A model generated the notes under the pieces. It had not been told where the DNA came from, made no database searches, and was given only the letters and a program-made list of their open reading frames with translations. A program made the translations under genes and the position numbers. A stretch of DNA of 64,000 nt from Bathynomus jamesi (Eukaryota; Arthropoda; Malacostraca; Isopoda; Cirolanidae): NCBI GenBank assembly GCA_023014485.1, contig JAJOZX010009051.1, forward strand, positions 27,501 through 91,500. The letters run 5' to 3'. This document shows, piece after piece, positions 10,701 through 24,600 of the stretch; within the stretch, counting starts at the first letter, position 1; every line of letters begins with the position of its first letter.

Positions 10701-11742
10701 TAATTCAATTATCGTACCGATACTTCTGGTTAATGTTAATGGTTATATAGTTCATATATAGCTAGGAATGTTACTAGTCGAATTTAATTCCATCTTCAAA
10801 ATTCAATTTTTAAACCGTGAGATTTACTTTCATCAATTGTAAGTCCTCTAAGTACATTTCTTTTTATTACCTTAATACGTGTAACTGATTTAATTAAATA
10901 CTTAAATACTACCTTGAACTTAAAGGATTTTATGATAATAATAATAATAACAACAATAATTGACTCAAAAGATTTTATAACCCTAAACCCATCTTAAATT
11001 ATTATACATTATTTTAAACTTTGTTAATTCAAAAACCTTCCAAATCTCTACACATACACACGCATGTATGCACACTATATATACTATATATACAAACCTT
11101 ATTCTAAAATCATTCGATATCACAAACTATTTCATAGCGTGTAGGTGCTAACTCTGCTATTTATATAGTCCTAAGCCTTTTTGCTTACTATATATAAATT
11201 TTTGCTCAGGCATTTATTCAGTTAATTTAAGAATCCTCTCCGCTAATCTATCCTCAAATTTATAAGATACACACTTTGTATCTAATACACACACATACAC
11301 ACTAGACCACAGGTCTATACATCATCCATTACGTAATTCGATTTTTACCTACAATAGTCAATAAAATTAGTTATAGACTGCACGATCAGGGTAACTTTGG
11401 AAAATAATTTATATTTTTCCCTTTTACCTACTATTCAGTATGTATGTAATTTTCCCCACAGAAATTTTTTTTAAATTAACAATACCATTCTTTGCCTAAC
11501 TTAATTGTTTGTCCAAATTAATGTATTAATCCTTTTATTCTGTTTGCATAAATTAAAGTATTAATCTTTGAATTTTTTATATTATATAATAACTCACTTG
11601 TTCTGTATAAAAATTTGTAATGTAAAGAAAAAATTCGTCATCTAACTTGAAGTAGTTATGTTATTTTCTCATTTGTATTGTATTAATGGTACCCTATTAG
11701 ATTATTGTATAAATATCGTTTTTTTTTAAAAGGGGAGAGCAA
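7742..11742 (+). mobile_element. Internal region B, non-coding
   Basis: Same block order as A. PBS at 7744, leader 7971-8130, 16-bp repeats about 8312-8725, 105-bp repeats about 9060-9395, an extended 68-bp block about 9380-9745, 15-bp repeats 9746-9860, AT-rich part 9861-11727 and PPT 11728-11739. No coding frame beyond repeat shadows. Confidence 0.75.
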
Positions 11743-11762
11743 TGTAAAAATGAAATGAATAA

Positions 11763-11890
11763 CACTAGGCAACAAAGATTTTGTTACAGAAGACCAAATA
11801 GGTGCTCCTAGCTAATTTCGGTATGCTGATTTCAAATCTATAATTAGATTTTTTCTATCACGTCTAGATTTTGTGTAAAATGCAAATCAC
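11763..11890 (+). repeat. Left terminal inverted repeat of the DNA transposon
   Basis: Its outer 14 bases are perfectly complementary to the right end. Imperfect pairing continues through GTTACAG, GCTGATTTCA and CTATCACGTCTAGATTTTGTG. Confidence 0.8.
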
Positions 11891-12270
11891 TTTTAGTAAA
11901 ATTTTCTACCACGTCCAGATTTTGGTTTTAATCGGCTTAATGCCAGTAATATGAAACTTGCTTTTCAAGGTTAAAGCAATTTTTTTTGCCAACTATATAC
12001 AAATTCGAACAATTTTGATAAATAAAATTTATCCCGAGTTGGCAACACTGAGTCAAGAGCATAGTAACGGGCAACGGCCCAACGGTCAGTCGCTACGTGA
12101 CAGTCAAGCAGAACGGTTGTTGAAGCTCTCTGCTGATGAGCAAGTGACAGGTTGTGGTGACTTGTGTGTTTTTATAGCATTTGTTTTGTATACGGTGTGT
12201 ATTTCTTTTTATTTTGCACATCGTAATAATTACTTTCTACGTTTTTTCAGATATTGTATGGTAATTCAAA
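11891..12270 (+). other. 5' non-coding part of the DNA transposon
   Basis: It lies between the left TIR and the first coding segment. A frame at 11958-12284 overlaps the true start in another frame and resembles nothing known. A T-rich tract ending TTTTTTCAG at 12250 may be a splice acceptor. Confidence 0.4.
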
Positions 12271-13950
12271 ATGGCATCAAATAGACGTGCTTGTGTAAAT
12301 CACCCAGACAACTTCTGCTTTGTCTGTGGACAATATACACCTAAGCCACAACGTAGAAACATAACAACAAAGATTAAACTTGCCTACAAGTGTTATTTTG
12401 ACTGTAAGTTAGGAGACCAACAGAGGGACTGGGCACCACATATTTGCTGTCACAGTGCAATGCAATGTTAATAGCTTGGATGAATGGTAAAAGAAAAGCT
12501 ATGCCATTCTCAGTCCCCATGGTTTGGCGTGAGCCGAAAAATCACTTCAATGATTGTTATTTTTGTTTGACAAAGATTGCTGGTTTCACAAAGAAAAACA
12601 AATCAAAGATCACGTACCCAAACTGCGAATCAGCAATGAAACCAGTACCACATGATGAAACAAATCCACCACCAGTTCCACCAGCAACGATAACAGACAG
12701 CAGTTCATCTGAAGATTCTGCTAGTGATATAGAAACAGGGAAAGATGGCATATATGTTCCAGATGCAAATATTTCCCCACATTTGTTAAGTCAAGCGGAG
12801 TTAAATGACTTAGTGCGCGATTTGGAATTACCAAAAGAAAAGGCAGAGTTGCTTGGTTCAAGACTTCAAGAATTTAATCTTCTCCAACCAAACACCAAAG
12901 TTTCCCATTTCCGCCATCGCCATTTGCAGTTTTCATCATTTTACTTACAGGAAGAAACGTTTGTTTCTGCCACGATATCAGTGGTCTGATGCAAGGGATT
13001 GGCTGTCGCTATGATCCAAAAGAATGGAGACTGTTCATTGACTCTAGTAAAGCTAGCCTTAAAGCTGTATTACTGCACAACGGCAATGAAAAACCTTCAA
13101 TACCTGTAGCACATGCCACTGGCCTTAATGAGACTTATGAATCGATGAAACTGCTGCTAAGACTCATCAAATATAAGGACCACACATGGAATATTTGTGG
13201 CGACCTTAAAGTTGTATCATTACTTCTTGGGTTACAGTTGGGCTACACAAAGCATATGTGCTTTTTGTGTCTATGGAACAGCAGAGATGACAAGAACCAC
13301 TACAAAAAACATGATTGGCCATCTAGAACTGAACATGTTGTTGGTAAATACAATGTGAAACACCCAGCACTTATTGACCCTCAGAAAGTACATCTTCCAC
13401 CACTTCACATTAAACTTGGCCTTATGAAAAATTTCGTGAAGGGTATGGATCATCAAGGTAGTGGTTTCCAATATTTAAAGGATAAATTCAAAGGAATATT
13501 GACAGATGCTAAGCTAGAAGCTGGAGTTTTCACTGGACCACAGATCCGCAGTGTCATCCACGACTCATCGTTCCATCTAACCTAAATGAGAATGAACTAG
13601 GAGCATGGACATCTTTCGTTGAAGTTGTCAAAAATTTTCTTGGAAACCACAAAGCTGAAAACCACCGTAAACTCGTAGAAAACATGCTTAAATCTTATGA
13701 AATAATGGGATGCAGAATGTCTTTGAAAATTCATTTTTTACATTCTCATCTTGACTTCTTCCCGGCCAACCTTGGGGCTGTAAGTGACGAGCATGGTGAG
13801 CGCTTCCACCAACAGATCTCAGTTATGGAAAACAGATACCAAGGTAATTTCAACCCAAATATGATGGGAGATTATTGTTGGTTCCTGCAGAAGGAGAGCT
13901 CGTCATCCTACAAGCGACAAAGGAAGAGGACACACCAAAGTTTCACTTAA
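12271..13950 (+). pseudogene. Frameshifted transposase-like gene of the DNA transposon
   Basis: Four plus-strand segments (12271-12471, ~12444-12989, 12989-13585, ~13590-13950) read as one protein of roughly 550 residues interrupted by three frameshifts, near 12450-12465, 12925-12970 and 13575-13590. The N-terminal part is cysteine-rich (FCFVCG, HICCHS, DCYFC), suggesting a zinc-binding DNA-recognition region, followed by MPFSVPMVWREP and an acidic serine-rich linker. The C-terminal half has FIDSSKASLKAVLLHNG, CGDLKVVSLLLGLQ with CFLCLW, and SDEHGERFHQ. The acidic residues there could be a DDE/D catalytic triad; this is inferred. I recall similar proteins repeated across arthropod genomes as uncharacterised. 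ATG at 12271 follows TTTTTTCAG (to 12250), a plausible splice acceptor of a 5'UTR intron. The breaks make this copy inactive unless they are sequencing errors. Confidence 0.72.
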
Positions 13951-14194
13951 GAACAGGAATTTGCCTTTCAGTAGTAACACAAAATACTAACGCGCTTTGG
14001 GTGGATGGTTGGGCGCAGGGGTGGTAACTCCGCCAGCGGAATTCCGCTGTCTGTCTTAAGCCAGAATAAAGGAGGAAAGACATCCCTGTTCACTAATTAT
14101 TTAAGTATGCTTAACATAAAACGTGGCACGGAAAAGTAGCTTAGACGGCTTTCGTAATAGAAGCGGGTGAGAAAAAAAAATGAAAAATAGGGGT
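13951..14194 (+). other. 3' non-coding part of the DNA transposon
   Basis: From the stop of the transposase remnant to the right TIR. It is GC-richer around 13990-14075 (GGTAACTCCGCCAGCGGAAT). No gene seen. Confidence 0.4.
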
Positions 14195-14325
14195 TTTCGG
14201 TTACACAAAATCTGGACGTGATAGAGAAATTTTGATATCAGATCTGAAATCAGCATCAGCGCTTTAGTAGGAATCAGTAGTTCACGTGTCTGTAACAAAA
14301 AAAAGTTGAAATTTGTTGCCTAGTG
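14195..14325 (-). repeat. Right terminal inverted repeat of the DNA transposon
   Basis: On the minus strand it reads CACTAGGCAACAAA, then GTTACAG, GCTGATTTCAGATCTG and CTATCACGTCCAGATTTTG, matching the left arm with small indels. Confidence 0.8.
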
Positions 14326-14779
14326 TAATCAATATTTTTACATAAGAACCAAAATCGCTTAACGCGAGTTTGGATAATAATTTTACTTGTGGCTTCCTAT
14401 TTTTGTTCGTGTCAAAACCCTACGATCTACCATACCTATGGTTTAGTCGTATCCATTTTTATTTGTTATAGAAGTTATTATAATTAATTATGATTGTCTT
14501 GCATCTCACCCTCGACCCTAGATTATACATACACATTGCATATAAGAGGATTGGAACCCGTAGTTGTGCTTCTTAGTCCTTGATACCCATTCTGTCTTTA
14601 ATTCGTTTCTTTTAGGTCCTCCCAAATAATGACTTACAGTTATACTGCACGTATGACATAATGTGAATAACTATGACGTCATAAAGTAACTTAATTCTCT
14701 TCACGTTTTCCATACCTTGAACACTGAATCACGTGTTTAGTATTTGGACATCTTCCGTATTGAATGTATGGTAAATTCC

Positions 14780-14825
<46 letters not shown>

Positions 14826-16095
14826 GAAAAAGAAACTTCATTCTCTATACATCATTAGTTATGTTGTTTCCTACCTATTGTCTACTGATACCTATCAACC
14901 TATCAGTCCATATTTTACGCGTCTCTATATTACGCACACAACCTATTGGATTATGTACATGTAAAATACGTCCACATATATTTTTTTTATTTTTTTTTAA
15001 GTGCGTTCAACCCTCACAAGGCATTCATTAGGCTTGCAGTAGTTAAATGCTCAAATTCGCGAATCAGCAGAACCGAACGTTTCTAAGATAAACATCCCCT
15101 TTCGCTCTGATCCAAATTTATAACATGTTAAACATATTATAACATATTATGTATATAAATCTATATCATGTGTGCCATGTACTTTGTATTATATTTCTAA
15201 CATCTTAATTGTCTATTAATATGAAACACTGTAAAAACAAAACAAAGCTATAGTAACTGTTTAATTGTAATTAACTAATACTTTAATTAATAATAACTTG
15301 TAATGTACTTCAATGAAACTATAATTGAATGTAATGACTTTATATATAATGTAAGAATGTACTTTAATAGAACTGTAAGGGACAATCATAAGCGAATGGG
15401 AAGTAATCCATAATCGAAATCATAATTGTAATAAACCCAAACAAAAATGTACTCAGTCGTGAAATAATATCGCCTTCAGAAATGAAGACGTGGCAAAAAA
15501 AAATAAGATTAGTTTTTATTTTTATTTATTTTTTTTTTTTATTTGGAAACTTTCAAACACCTGATCGTGTTTAAAAGGGGGGAAACTTAACCTCCAACTG
15601 CCATCCCCCAACATTCAGGCATATTTTATACATGTATTTGTAAAATGAAGGACACTTCATTACGAGACTCTGCTTTGGTCACTGCTAAGAGACTCCCCTT
15701 GTTAGCAGCCTCGCTGCGGGAGGGGGCAGAGGCCCCTTGCCTCCTTAATATTTTTAGATTCCGGCCTGACCATATGGTCGAAAGAGGTCGAACCTCTACC
15801 CCTGTAAAATTCAGACCACTACCTGTAAATTTTTAAGAAAAAATTACAGTAAGAGAAACTTTTTATTTTCCCCCTCGAGTTGGGCTATCTTCAGAGGAAT
15901 TTAGTCAAGAAAGTAGAAGTATCAGAGTATTATTGAAAGAAAAGAATTAACAGAGTGTCGACCCCATAAAGCGAGAGAAAAGAATTAGAAAGTTATAGAA
16001 GAAAAGTATATAGAAGAAATATCCGTTGCTTGCCTCCGTAACTAGAACCCCCGTCGATCCGAACCGACTCAGGGCCATAGACGGAGGGGTTAACA

Positions 16096-19000
16096 ATTGG
16101 CGACCCTTAACCAGGATTAAAAAGAAGATATTTTAAGAAGAGGCCACTCTTTAAGATAAGAAATTACCTGCATCAGGATAAAAAGAAGATTTTAAGAAGA
16201 TTATTTTAAGAAGAGGCCACTCTTGGCCAAGATAGAAATTACCCTGCATCAGGATAGAAGAATTTTAAGAAGAAGATATTTTAAGAAGAGGCCACTCTTT
16301 GGCCATGATAGAAATTACCCTGCATCAGGATAAAACCATTTGACCGGCGTGTCACGACTTCTAGTTCGTAACATCCACCCTTGACCGGTGTGTCACGAAT
16401 CCAAGTTCTCCACGCCTAGTTTTCATCCAAGAAGTAGCCAGCAAGACGTCTTCAGGACACGTCTCTGAGGATTTTGCCAGTAGAACTTTTGTTAAGTACA
16501 TTTTGTTTTTTTAAGTAATTAATAAACACTTGAAAAGTCAGTATTATTAACAGTTAATAATGAGTATCAAGTCAGAATTTACACAAAACACCGTGAACAT
16601 TTCAGACACCAGTGATACATTTTTTTAGTGAAAGAGTAATTGTAACAGTTAAATGTAAGAGAAGTTAAATGTAAGAGAGAGTTAATTTCAAAGAGTTAAT
16701 TTCAGAGAGAGTTAATTTCAGAGAGAGTTAATTTCAGAGAGAGTTAATTTCAGAGAGAGTTAATTTCAGAGAGTTAATTTCAGAGGGAGTTAATTTCAAA
16801 GAGAGTTAATTTCAAAGAGAGTTAATTTCAAAGAGAGTTAATTTCAAAGAGAGTTAATTTCAGAGAGAGTTAATTTCAGAGAGAGTTAATTTCAGAGAGA
16901 GTTAATTTCAGAGAGAGTTAATTTCAGAGTTATTTTCACTATTATATTCAGTATAGAATAATTTTATTTATGTACCAAACATAATAGTACCGTACCGTAC
17001 CTTCACGTACGTTCGAGTGAAATGTTGTTTACATTTTTTATTTTTGTTTACAATTTTTTTCAATTTATTGAATTGAATTGACTTGCAAATTAAGAGAGAG
17101 AGTGTTTATAGAGAGTTTATAGATTTAGAGAGATATTTGAAGTCAGTTTTGAAGTCAGTTTTAGTTGCAAAGAAGTTGCAAAGAAGTTTTGAAGTCAGTT
17201 TTAGTTGCAAAGAAGTTGCAAAGAAGTTTTGAAGTCAGTTTTAGTTGCAAAGAAGTTGCAAGTCAGTTTTGAAGTCAGTTTTCGTTGCAAATAAGTTGCA
17301 AGTCAGTTTTGAAGTCAGTTTTCGTTGCAAATAAGTTGCAAATCAGTTTTCAGAAGGTTGCGCCAAGAGGGACAACCAAACCCCAGAGATTTATAAAGAT
17401 ACTCGAAGTAGTTTCGAGTCAGTTTTATTTGCAAATAAGTTGAAAATCAGTTTTCAGTTGGTTGCATCCAAAAGGATAACCAAACCGCAGTGATTTATAA
17501 AGATAACTCGAAGTAGTTTCGAGTCAGTTTTATTTGCAAAAGTTGCAAATCAGTTTCAGTTGGTTGCGCATCCAAAAGGATACAACCCCAGAGATTTTAG
17601 AAATACTTGAAGTAGTTTCGAGTCAGTTTTATTTGCAAATAAGTTGAAAATCAGTTCAGAGGTTGCGCCAAGAAATACTTGACAAGAGGTCAAGTCAGAA
17701 GGTTGCGCCAAGGGACAACCGCCCCAGAGATTTATAGAAATACTTGGTAAGAGGTCAAGTCAATAGGTTGCATCCAAGAGGGACAACCGCCCCAGAGATT
17801 ACAGAAGTCAGTTTTGAAGAAGCCAGTTTTGAAGAAGCCAGTTTTGAAGCAGTTAGTTTTGAAGCAGTTAGTTTTAGTTTTGAAGCAGTTAGTTTTGAAG
17901 CAGTTAGTTTTGAAGCAGTTAGTTTTGAAGCAGTTAGTTTTTAAGAAGTCAGTTTTTAAGTCCCAAGTCATTTCAATGCAGTCAATTGAATTCAACTTTT
18001 TCTTTGTAAGTAAGAGAATTTAATTTAAGAAAATGTAATTTAAGAATTTAATTCAACCTTTTTTTGTGTTGTAAAGAGAATTTAATTCAACCTGAATTGA
18101 CCGGGTTGCGTCTTTAGTTAACCTTTCTTTATTTTGTTGTAAGAAGGAAATGGACCGATTTGTCTCTTCTTTTTCATGCCATTGTTGCGTATATAAATAT
18201 ATAGGTAAAATGACATATTTTATTGTTGCCAACCAAAACCGTTTTTACAAATGTTGGTAACGAGTTTTATAATTATTGCGATTATATGATGACAGAAATA
18301 GTGTAATAATTAATCAATCATGTGCCTAATTTATCTTGCTCTGTATGGTCGGGAAATTTACCCGTAGGACCGCACATACCCTAAATTTCAGTTGTGTTTA
18401 TTCATTTTTTGTCATTTAATTTTAATAAAACTTCTACACAATAAAACATGTATTTATCATATGCAAACAAGTTTTCAGACTAAAATATCAAATAATTCAG
18501 TCTATCAACATTTAACGAAAGAGTATAATTTTTCTACTTAACATGCAAAAATTATTAAACCTTTTTAATATTTTTTTTTGTATATAAAAATAATTTTTAA
18601 TGCAAAATTTACCTGAAATTATTAAAAGTAAAGATTGTTCGAAATGCTTTCCTTCCATTTCAATAACACTTTTATTCTTGGCCGAAACTCATCTAAGGTT
18701 CGATTTACTTTTTTTTTAAGAATATTATAAAACTATGTTTAGCTCATTAAAATGCATAAATTGATTTATATTTTTAATTTGTATTCTTAATTTTCTTAAT
18801 TCAATTATCGTACCGATACTTCTGGTTAATGTTAATGGTTATATAGTTCATATATAGCTAGGAATGTTACTAGTCGAATTTAATTCCATCTTCAAAATTC
18901 AATTTTTAAACCGTGAGATTTACTTTCATCAATTGTAAGTCCTCTAAGTACATTTCTTTTTATTACCTTAATACGTGTAACTGATTTAATTAAATACTTA

Positions 19001-19844
19001 AATACTACCTTGAACTTAAAGGATTTTATGATAATAATAATAATAATAACAACAATAATTGACTCAAAAGATTTTATAACCCTAAACCCATCTTAAATTA
19101 TTATACATTATTTTTAAACTTTGTTAATTCAAAAACCTTCCAAATCTCTACACATACACACGCATGTATGCACACTATATATACTATATATACAAACCTT
19201 ATTCTAAAATCATTCGATATCACAAACTATTTCATAGCGTGTAGGTGCTAACTCTGCTATTTATATAGTCCTAAGCCTTTTTGCTTACTATATATAAATT
19301 TTTGCTCAGGCATTTATTCAGTTAATTTCAGAATCCTCTCCGCTAATCAATCCCTCAAATTTATAAGATACACACTTTGTATCTAATACACACACATACA
19401 CAGTAGACCACAGGTCTATACATCATCCATTACGTAATTCGATTTTTACCTACAATAGTCAATAAAATTAGTTATAGACTGCACGATCAGGGTAACTTTG
19501 GAAAATAATTTATATTTTTCCCTTTTACCTACTATTCAGTATGTATGTAATTTTCCCCACAGAAATTTTTTTTAAATTAACAATACCATTCTTTGCCTAA
19601 CTTAATTGTTTGTCCAAATTAATGTATTAATCCTTTTATTCTGTTTGCATAAATTAAAGTATTAATCTTTGAATTTTTTATATTATATAATAACTCACTT
19701 GTTCTGTATAAAAATTTGTAATGTAAAGAAAAATTCGTCATCTAACTTGAAGTAGTTCGGACGTTATTTTCTCATTTGTATTGTATTAATGGTACCCTAT
19801 TAGATTATTGTATAAATATCTTTTTTTTTAAAAGGGGAGAGCAA
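16096..19844 (+). mobile_element. Internal region C, non-coding
   Basis: PBS 16098, leader from 16336, 16-bp repeats 16678-16930, 36-40-bp block about 17140-17340, 105-bp units about 17340-17670 with more indels than elsewhere, a short 68-bp block 17660-17800, 15-bp repeats 17805-17945, AT-rich part 17950-19829 and PPT 19830-19841. No gene. Confidence 0.75.
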
Positions 19845-20330
19845 TGTAAAAATGAAATGATAATCAATATTCATTTTTACATAAGAACCAAAATCGCTTA
19901 ACGCGAGTTTGGATAATAATTTTACTTGTAGCTTCCTATTTTTTTGTTCGTGTCACAACCCTACGATCTACCATATCTATGGTTTAGTCGTATCCATTTT
20001 CCATTTGTTATAGAAGTTATTATAATTAATTATGATTGTCTTGCATCTCACCCTCGACCCTAGATTTATACATACACATTGCATATAAGAGGACTGGAAC
20101 CCGTAGTTGTGCTTCTTAGTCCTTGATACCCATTCTGTCTTTAATTCGTTTCTTTTAGGTCCTCCCAAATAATGACTTACAGTTATACTGCACGTATGAC
20201 AATGTGAATAACTATGACGTCATAAAGTAACTTAATTCTCTTCACGTTTTCCATACCTTGAACACTGAATCACGTGTTTAGTATTTGGACATCTTCCGTA
20301 TTGAATGTATGGTAAATTCCCTTAATAATA

Positions 20331-20369
<39 letters not shown>

Positions 20370-21640
20370 GAAAAAGAAACTTCATTCTCTATACATCATT
20401 AGTTATGTTGTTTCCTACCTATTGTCTACTGATACCTATCAACCTATCAGTCCACATTTTACGCGTCTCTATATTACGAACACAACCTATTGGATTATGT
20501 ACATGTAAAATACGTCCACATATATTTTTTTATTATTTTTTTTTTAAGTGCGTTCAACCCTCACAAGGCATTCATTAGGCTTACAGTAGTTAAATGCTCA
20601 AATTCGCGAGAATCAGCAGAACCGAACGTTTCTAAGATAAACATCCCCTTTCGCTCTGATCCAAATTTATAACATGTTAAACATATTATAACATATTATG
20701 TATATAAATCTATATCATGTGTGCCATGTACTTTGTATTATATTTGTAACATCTTAATTGTCTATTAATATGAAACACTGTAAAAAAAAACAAAGCTATA
20801 GTAACTGTTTAATTGTAATTAACTAATACTTTAATTAATAATAACTTGTAATGTACTTCAATGAAACTATAATTGAATGTAATGACTTTATATATAATGT
20901 AAGAATGTACTTTAATAGAACTGTAAGGGACAATCATAAGCGAATGGGAAGTAATCCATAATCGAAATCATAATTGTAATAAACCCAAACAAAAATGTAC
21001 TCAGTCGTGAAATGATATCTATCGCCTTCAGAAATGAAGACGTGGCAAAAAAAAAAAGATTAGTTTTTATTTTTATTTATTTTTTTTATTTGGAAACTTT
21101 CAAACACCTGATCGTGTTTAAAAGGGGGGAAACTTAACCTTCAACTGCCATCCCCCAACATTCAGGCATATTTTATACATGTATTTGTAAAATGAAGGAC
21201 ACTTCATTACGAGACTCTGCTTTGGTCACTGCTAAGAGACTCCCCTGGTTAGCAGCCTCGCTGCGGGTAGGGGGGCAGAGGCCATTGCCTCCTTAATATT
21301 TTTAGATTCCGGCCTGATCTATGGTTGAAAGAGGTCGAACCTCTACCCCTGTAAATTCAGAGAACTACCTGTACATTTTGAGAAGTAAACTACAAAAAGA
21401 GAAAGTTTTTTATCTTTTCCTTCGAGCCTTGTCCTCTTCAGGAATTTAGTCAGTAAAGTAGAAGTATCAGAGTATTATTGAAAGAAAAGAATTAACAGAG
21501 TGTCGACCCCATAAAGCGAGAGAAAAGAATTAGAAAGTTATAGAAGAAAAGTATATAGAAGAAACATCCGTTGCTTGCCTCCGTAACTAGAACCCCCGTC
21601 GATCCGAACCAACCCAGGGCCATAGACGGAGGGGTTAACA
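19845..21640 (+). repeat. LTR D
   Basis: 1796 bp and class 1, like A and H (TTAACA-GC-TGGCGACCCTG border, TTCCTTCGAGCCTTGTCC variant). CRE at 20215. The TAA microsatellite is interrupted (about 20324-20366). Confidence 0.8.
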
Positions 21641-24600
21641 GCTGGCGACCCTGCATCAGGATAAAAAGAAGATTTTAAGAAGAGGCCACTCTTTGGCCAA
21701 GATAGAAATTACCCTGCATCAGGATAAAAAGAAGATTTTAAGAAGATTATTTTAAGAAGAGGCCACTCTTTGGCCAAGATAGAAATTACCCTGCATCAGG
21801 ATGAGAAGATTATTTTAAGAAGAAGATGATTTTAAGAAGAGGCCACTCTTTGGCCATGATAGAAATTACCCTGCATCAGGATAAAACCATTTGACCGGCG
21901 TGTCACGACTTCTAGTTCGTAACATCCACCCTTGACCGGTGTGTCACGACTCCAAGTTCTCCACGCCTAGTTTTCATCCAAGAAGTAGCCAGCAAGACGT
22001 CTTCAGGAACGTCTCTGAGGATTTTGCCAGTAGAACTTTTGTTAAGTACATTTTGTTTTTTTAAGTAATTTATAAACACTTGAAAAGTCAGTATTATTAA
22101 CAGTTAATAATGAGTATCAAGTCAGAATTTACACAAAACACCGTGAACATTTCAGACACCAGTGATACATTTTTTTAGTGAAAGTAATTGTAACAGTTAA
22201 ATGTAAGAGAAGTTAAATGTAAGAGAGAGTTAATTTCAAAGAGTTAATTTCAGAGAGAGTTAATTTCAGAGAGAGTTAATTTCAGAGAGAGTTAATTTCA
22301 GAGAGAGTTAATTTCAGAGAGTTAATTTCAGAGGGAGTTAATTTCAAAGAGAGTTAATTTCAAAGAGAGTTAATTTCAAAGAGAGTTAATTTCAAAGAGA
22401 GTTAATTTCAGAGAGAGTTAATTTCAGAGAGAGTTAATTTCAGAGAGAGTTAATTTCAGAGAGAGTTAATTTCAGAGTTATTTTCACTATTATATTCAGT
22501 ATAGAATAATTTTATTTATGTACCAAACATAATAGTACCGTACCGTACCTTCACGTACGTTCGAGTGAAATGTTGTTTACATTTTTATTTTTGTTACAAT
22601 TTTTTTCAATTTATTGAATTGAATTGACTTGCAAATTAAGAGAGAGAGTGTTTATAGAGAGTTTATAGATTTAGAGAGATATTTGAAGTCAGTTTTGAAG
22701 TCAGTTTTAGTTGCAAAGAAGTTGCAAAGAAGTTTTGAAGTCAGTTTTAGTTGCAAAGAAGTTGCAAAGAAGTTTTGAAGTCAGTTTTAGTTGCAAAGAA
22801 GTTGCAAGTCAGTTTTGAAGTCAGTTTTCGTTGCAATAAGTTGCAAGTCAGTTTTGAAGTCAGTTTTCGTTGCAAATAAGTTGCAAAATCAGTTTTCAGA
22901 AGGTTGCGCCAAGAGGGACAACCAACCCCAGAGATTTATAAAGATACTCGAAGTAGTTTCGAGTCAGTTTTATTTGCAAATAAGTTGCAAATCAGTTTTT
23001 CAGTTGGTTGCATCCAAAAGGGATAACCAAACCCCAGAGATTTATAAAGATACTCGAAGTAGTTTCGAGTCAGTTTTATTTGCAAATAAGTTGCAAATCA
23101 GTTTTCAGTTGGTTGCATCCAAAAGGGATAACCAAACCCCAGAGATTTATAAAGTACTCGAAGTAGTTTCGAGTCAGTTTTATTTGCAAATAAGTTGAAA
23201 TCAGTTTTCAGAAGGTTGCGCCAAGAAATACTTGACAAGAGGTCAAGTCAGAAGTTGCGCCAAAAGGACAACCGCCCCAGAGATTTATAGAAATACTTGG
23301 TAAGAGGTCAAGTCAATAGGTTGCATCCAAGAGGGACAACCGCCCCAGAGATTACAGAGTCAGTTTGAAGAAGCCAGTTTTTGAAGAAAAGGAAAGCCAG
23401 TTTTGAAGAAGCCCGTTTTGAAGGTTAGTTTTTTGAAGCAGTTAGTTTTGAAGCAGTTAGTTTTGAAGCAGTTAGTTTTGAAGCAGTTAGTTTTGAAGCA
23501 GTTAGTTTTTAAGAAGTCAGTTTTTAAGTCCCAAGTCATTTCAATGCAGTCAATTGAATTCAACTTTTTCTTTGTAAGTAAGAGAATTTAATTTAAGAAA
23601 ATGTAATTTAAGAATTTAATTCAACCTTTTTTTGTGTTGTAAAGAGAATTTAATTCAACCTGAATTGACCGGGTTGCGTCTTTAGTTAACCTTTCTTTAT
23701 TTTGTTGTAAGAAGGAAATGGACCGATTTGTCTCTTCTTTTTCATGCCATTGTTGCGTATATAAATATATAGATAAAATTACATATTTTATTGTTGCCAA
23801 CCAAAACCGTTTTTACAAATGTTGGTAACGAGTTTTATAATTATTGCGATTATATGATGACAGAAATAGTGTAATAATTAATCGATCATGTACCTAATTT
23901 ATCTTGCTCTGTATGATCGGGAAATTTACCCGTAGGACCGCACATACCATAAATTTCAGTTGTGTTTATTCTTTTTTTGACATTTAATTTTAATAAAACT
24001 TCTACACAATAAAACATGTATTTATCATATGCAAACAAGTTTTCAGACTAAAATATCAAATAATTCAGTCTATCAACATTTAACGAAAGAGTATAATTTT
24101 TCTACTTAACATGCAAAAATTATTAAACCTTTTTAATATTTTTTTTTGTATATAAAAATAATTTTTAATGCAAAATTTACCTGAAATTATTAAAAGTAAA
24201 GATTGTTCGAAATGCTTTCCTTCCATTTCAATAACACTTTTATTCTTGGCCGAAACTCATCTAAGGTTCGATTTACTTTTATTTTTAAGAATATTATAAA
24301 ACTATGTTTAGCTCATTAAAATGCATAAATTGATTTATATTTTTAATTTGTATTCTTAATTTTCTTAATTCAATTATCGTACCGATACTTCTGGTTAATG
24401 TTAATGGTTATATAGTTCATATATAGCTAGGAATGTTACTAGTCGAATTTAATTCCATCTTCAAAATTCAATTTTTAAACCGTGAGATTTACTTTCATCA
24501 ATTGTAAGTCCTCTAAGTACATTTCTTTTTATTACCTTAATACGTGTAACTGATTTAATTAAATACTTAAATACTACCTTGAACTTAAAGGATTTTATGA

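Larger units (their letters stand above)
11763..14325 (+). mobile_element. DNA transposon with ~130-bp TIRs, inserted in LTR C
   Basis: It begins CACTAGGCAACAAA and ends TTTGTTGCCTAGTG. TIR similarity continues inward: the left arm's GCTGATTTCAAATCT and CTATCACGTCTAGATTTTG match the right arm's complement. TAA flanks both sides (11760-11762 and 14326-14328), and the empty site is visible in the other LTRs. A 3-bp duplication fits PIF/Harbinger-like (TWA) or Zator-like elements. The gene does not look like a Harbinger transposase to me, so the superfamily is open. If the flanking A and T are counted as TIR, the duplication shrinks to 1 bp. Confidence 0.88.
11743..16095 (+). repeat. LTR C, interrupted by a DNA transposon
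   Basis: The first 20 bases (11743-11762) and the remainder (14326-16095) match the other LTRs; the 2563-bp element at 11763-14325 separates them. Removing it and one TAA leaves about 1787 bp. It is class 2, like B. CRE at 14674. The transposon entered the loop of the 5'-terminal inverted repeat. Confidence 0.8.

Noticed and set aside
11958..12284. 108-residue frame upstream of the transposase-like gene
   Set aside because: It overlaps the better-supported start at 12271 in another frame and crosses a probable splice acceptor.
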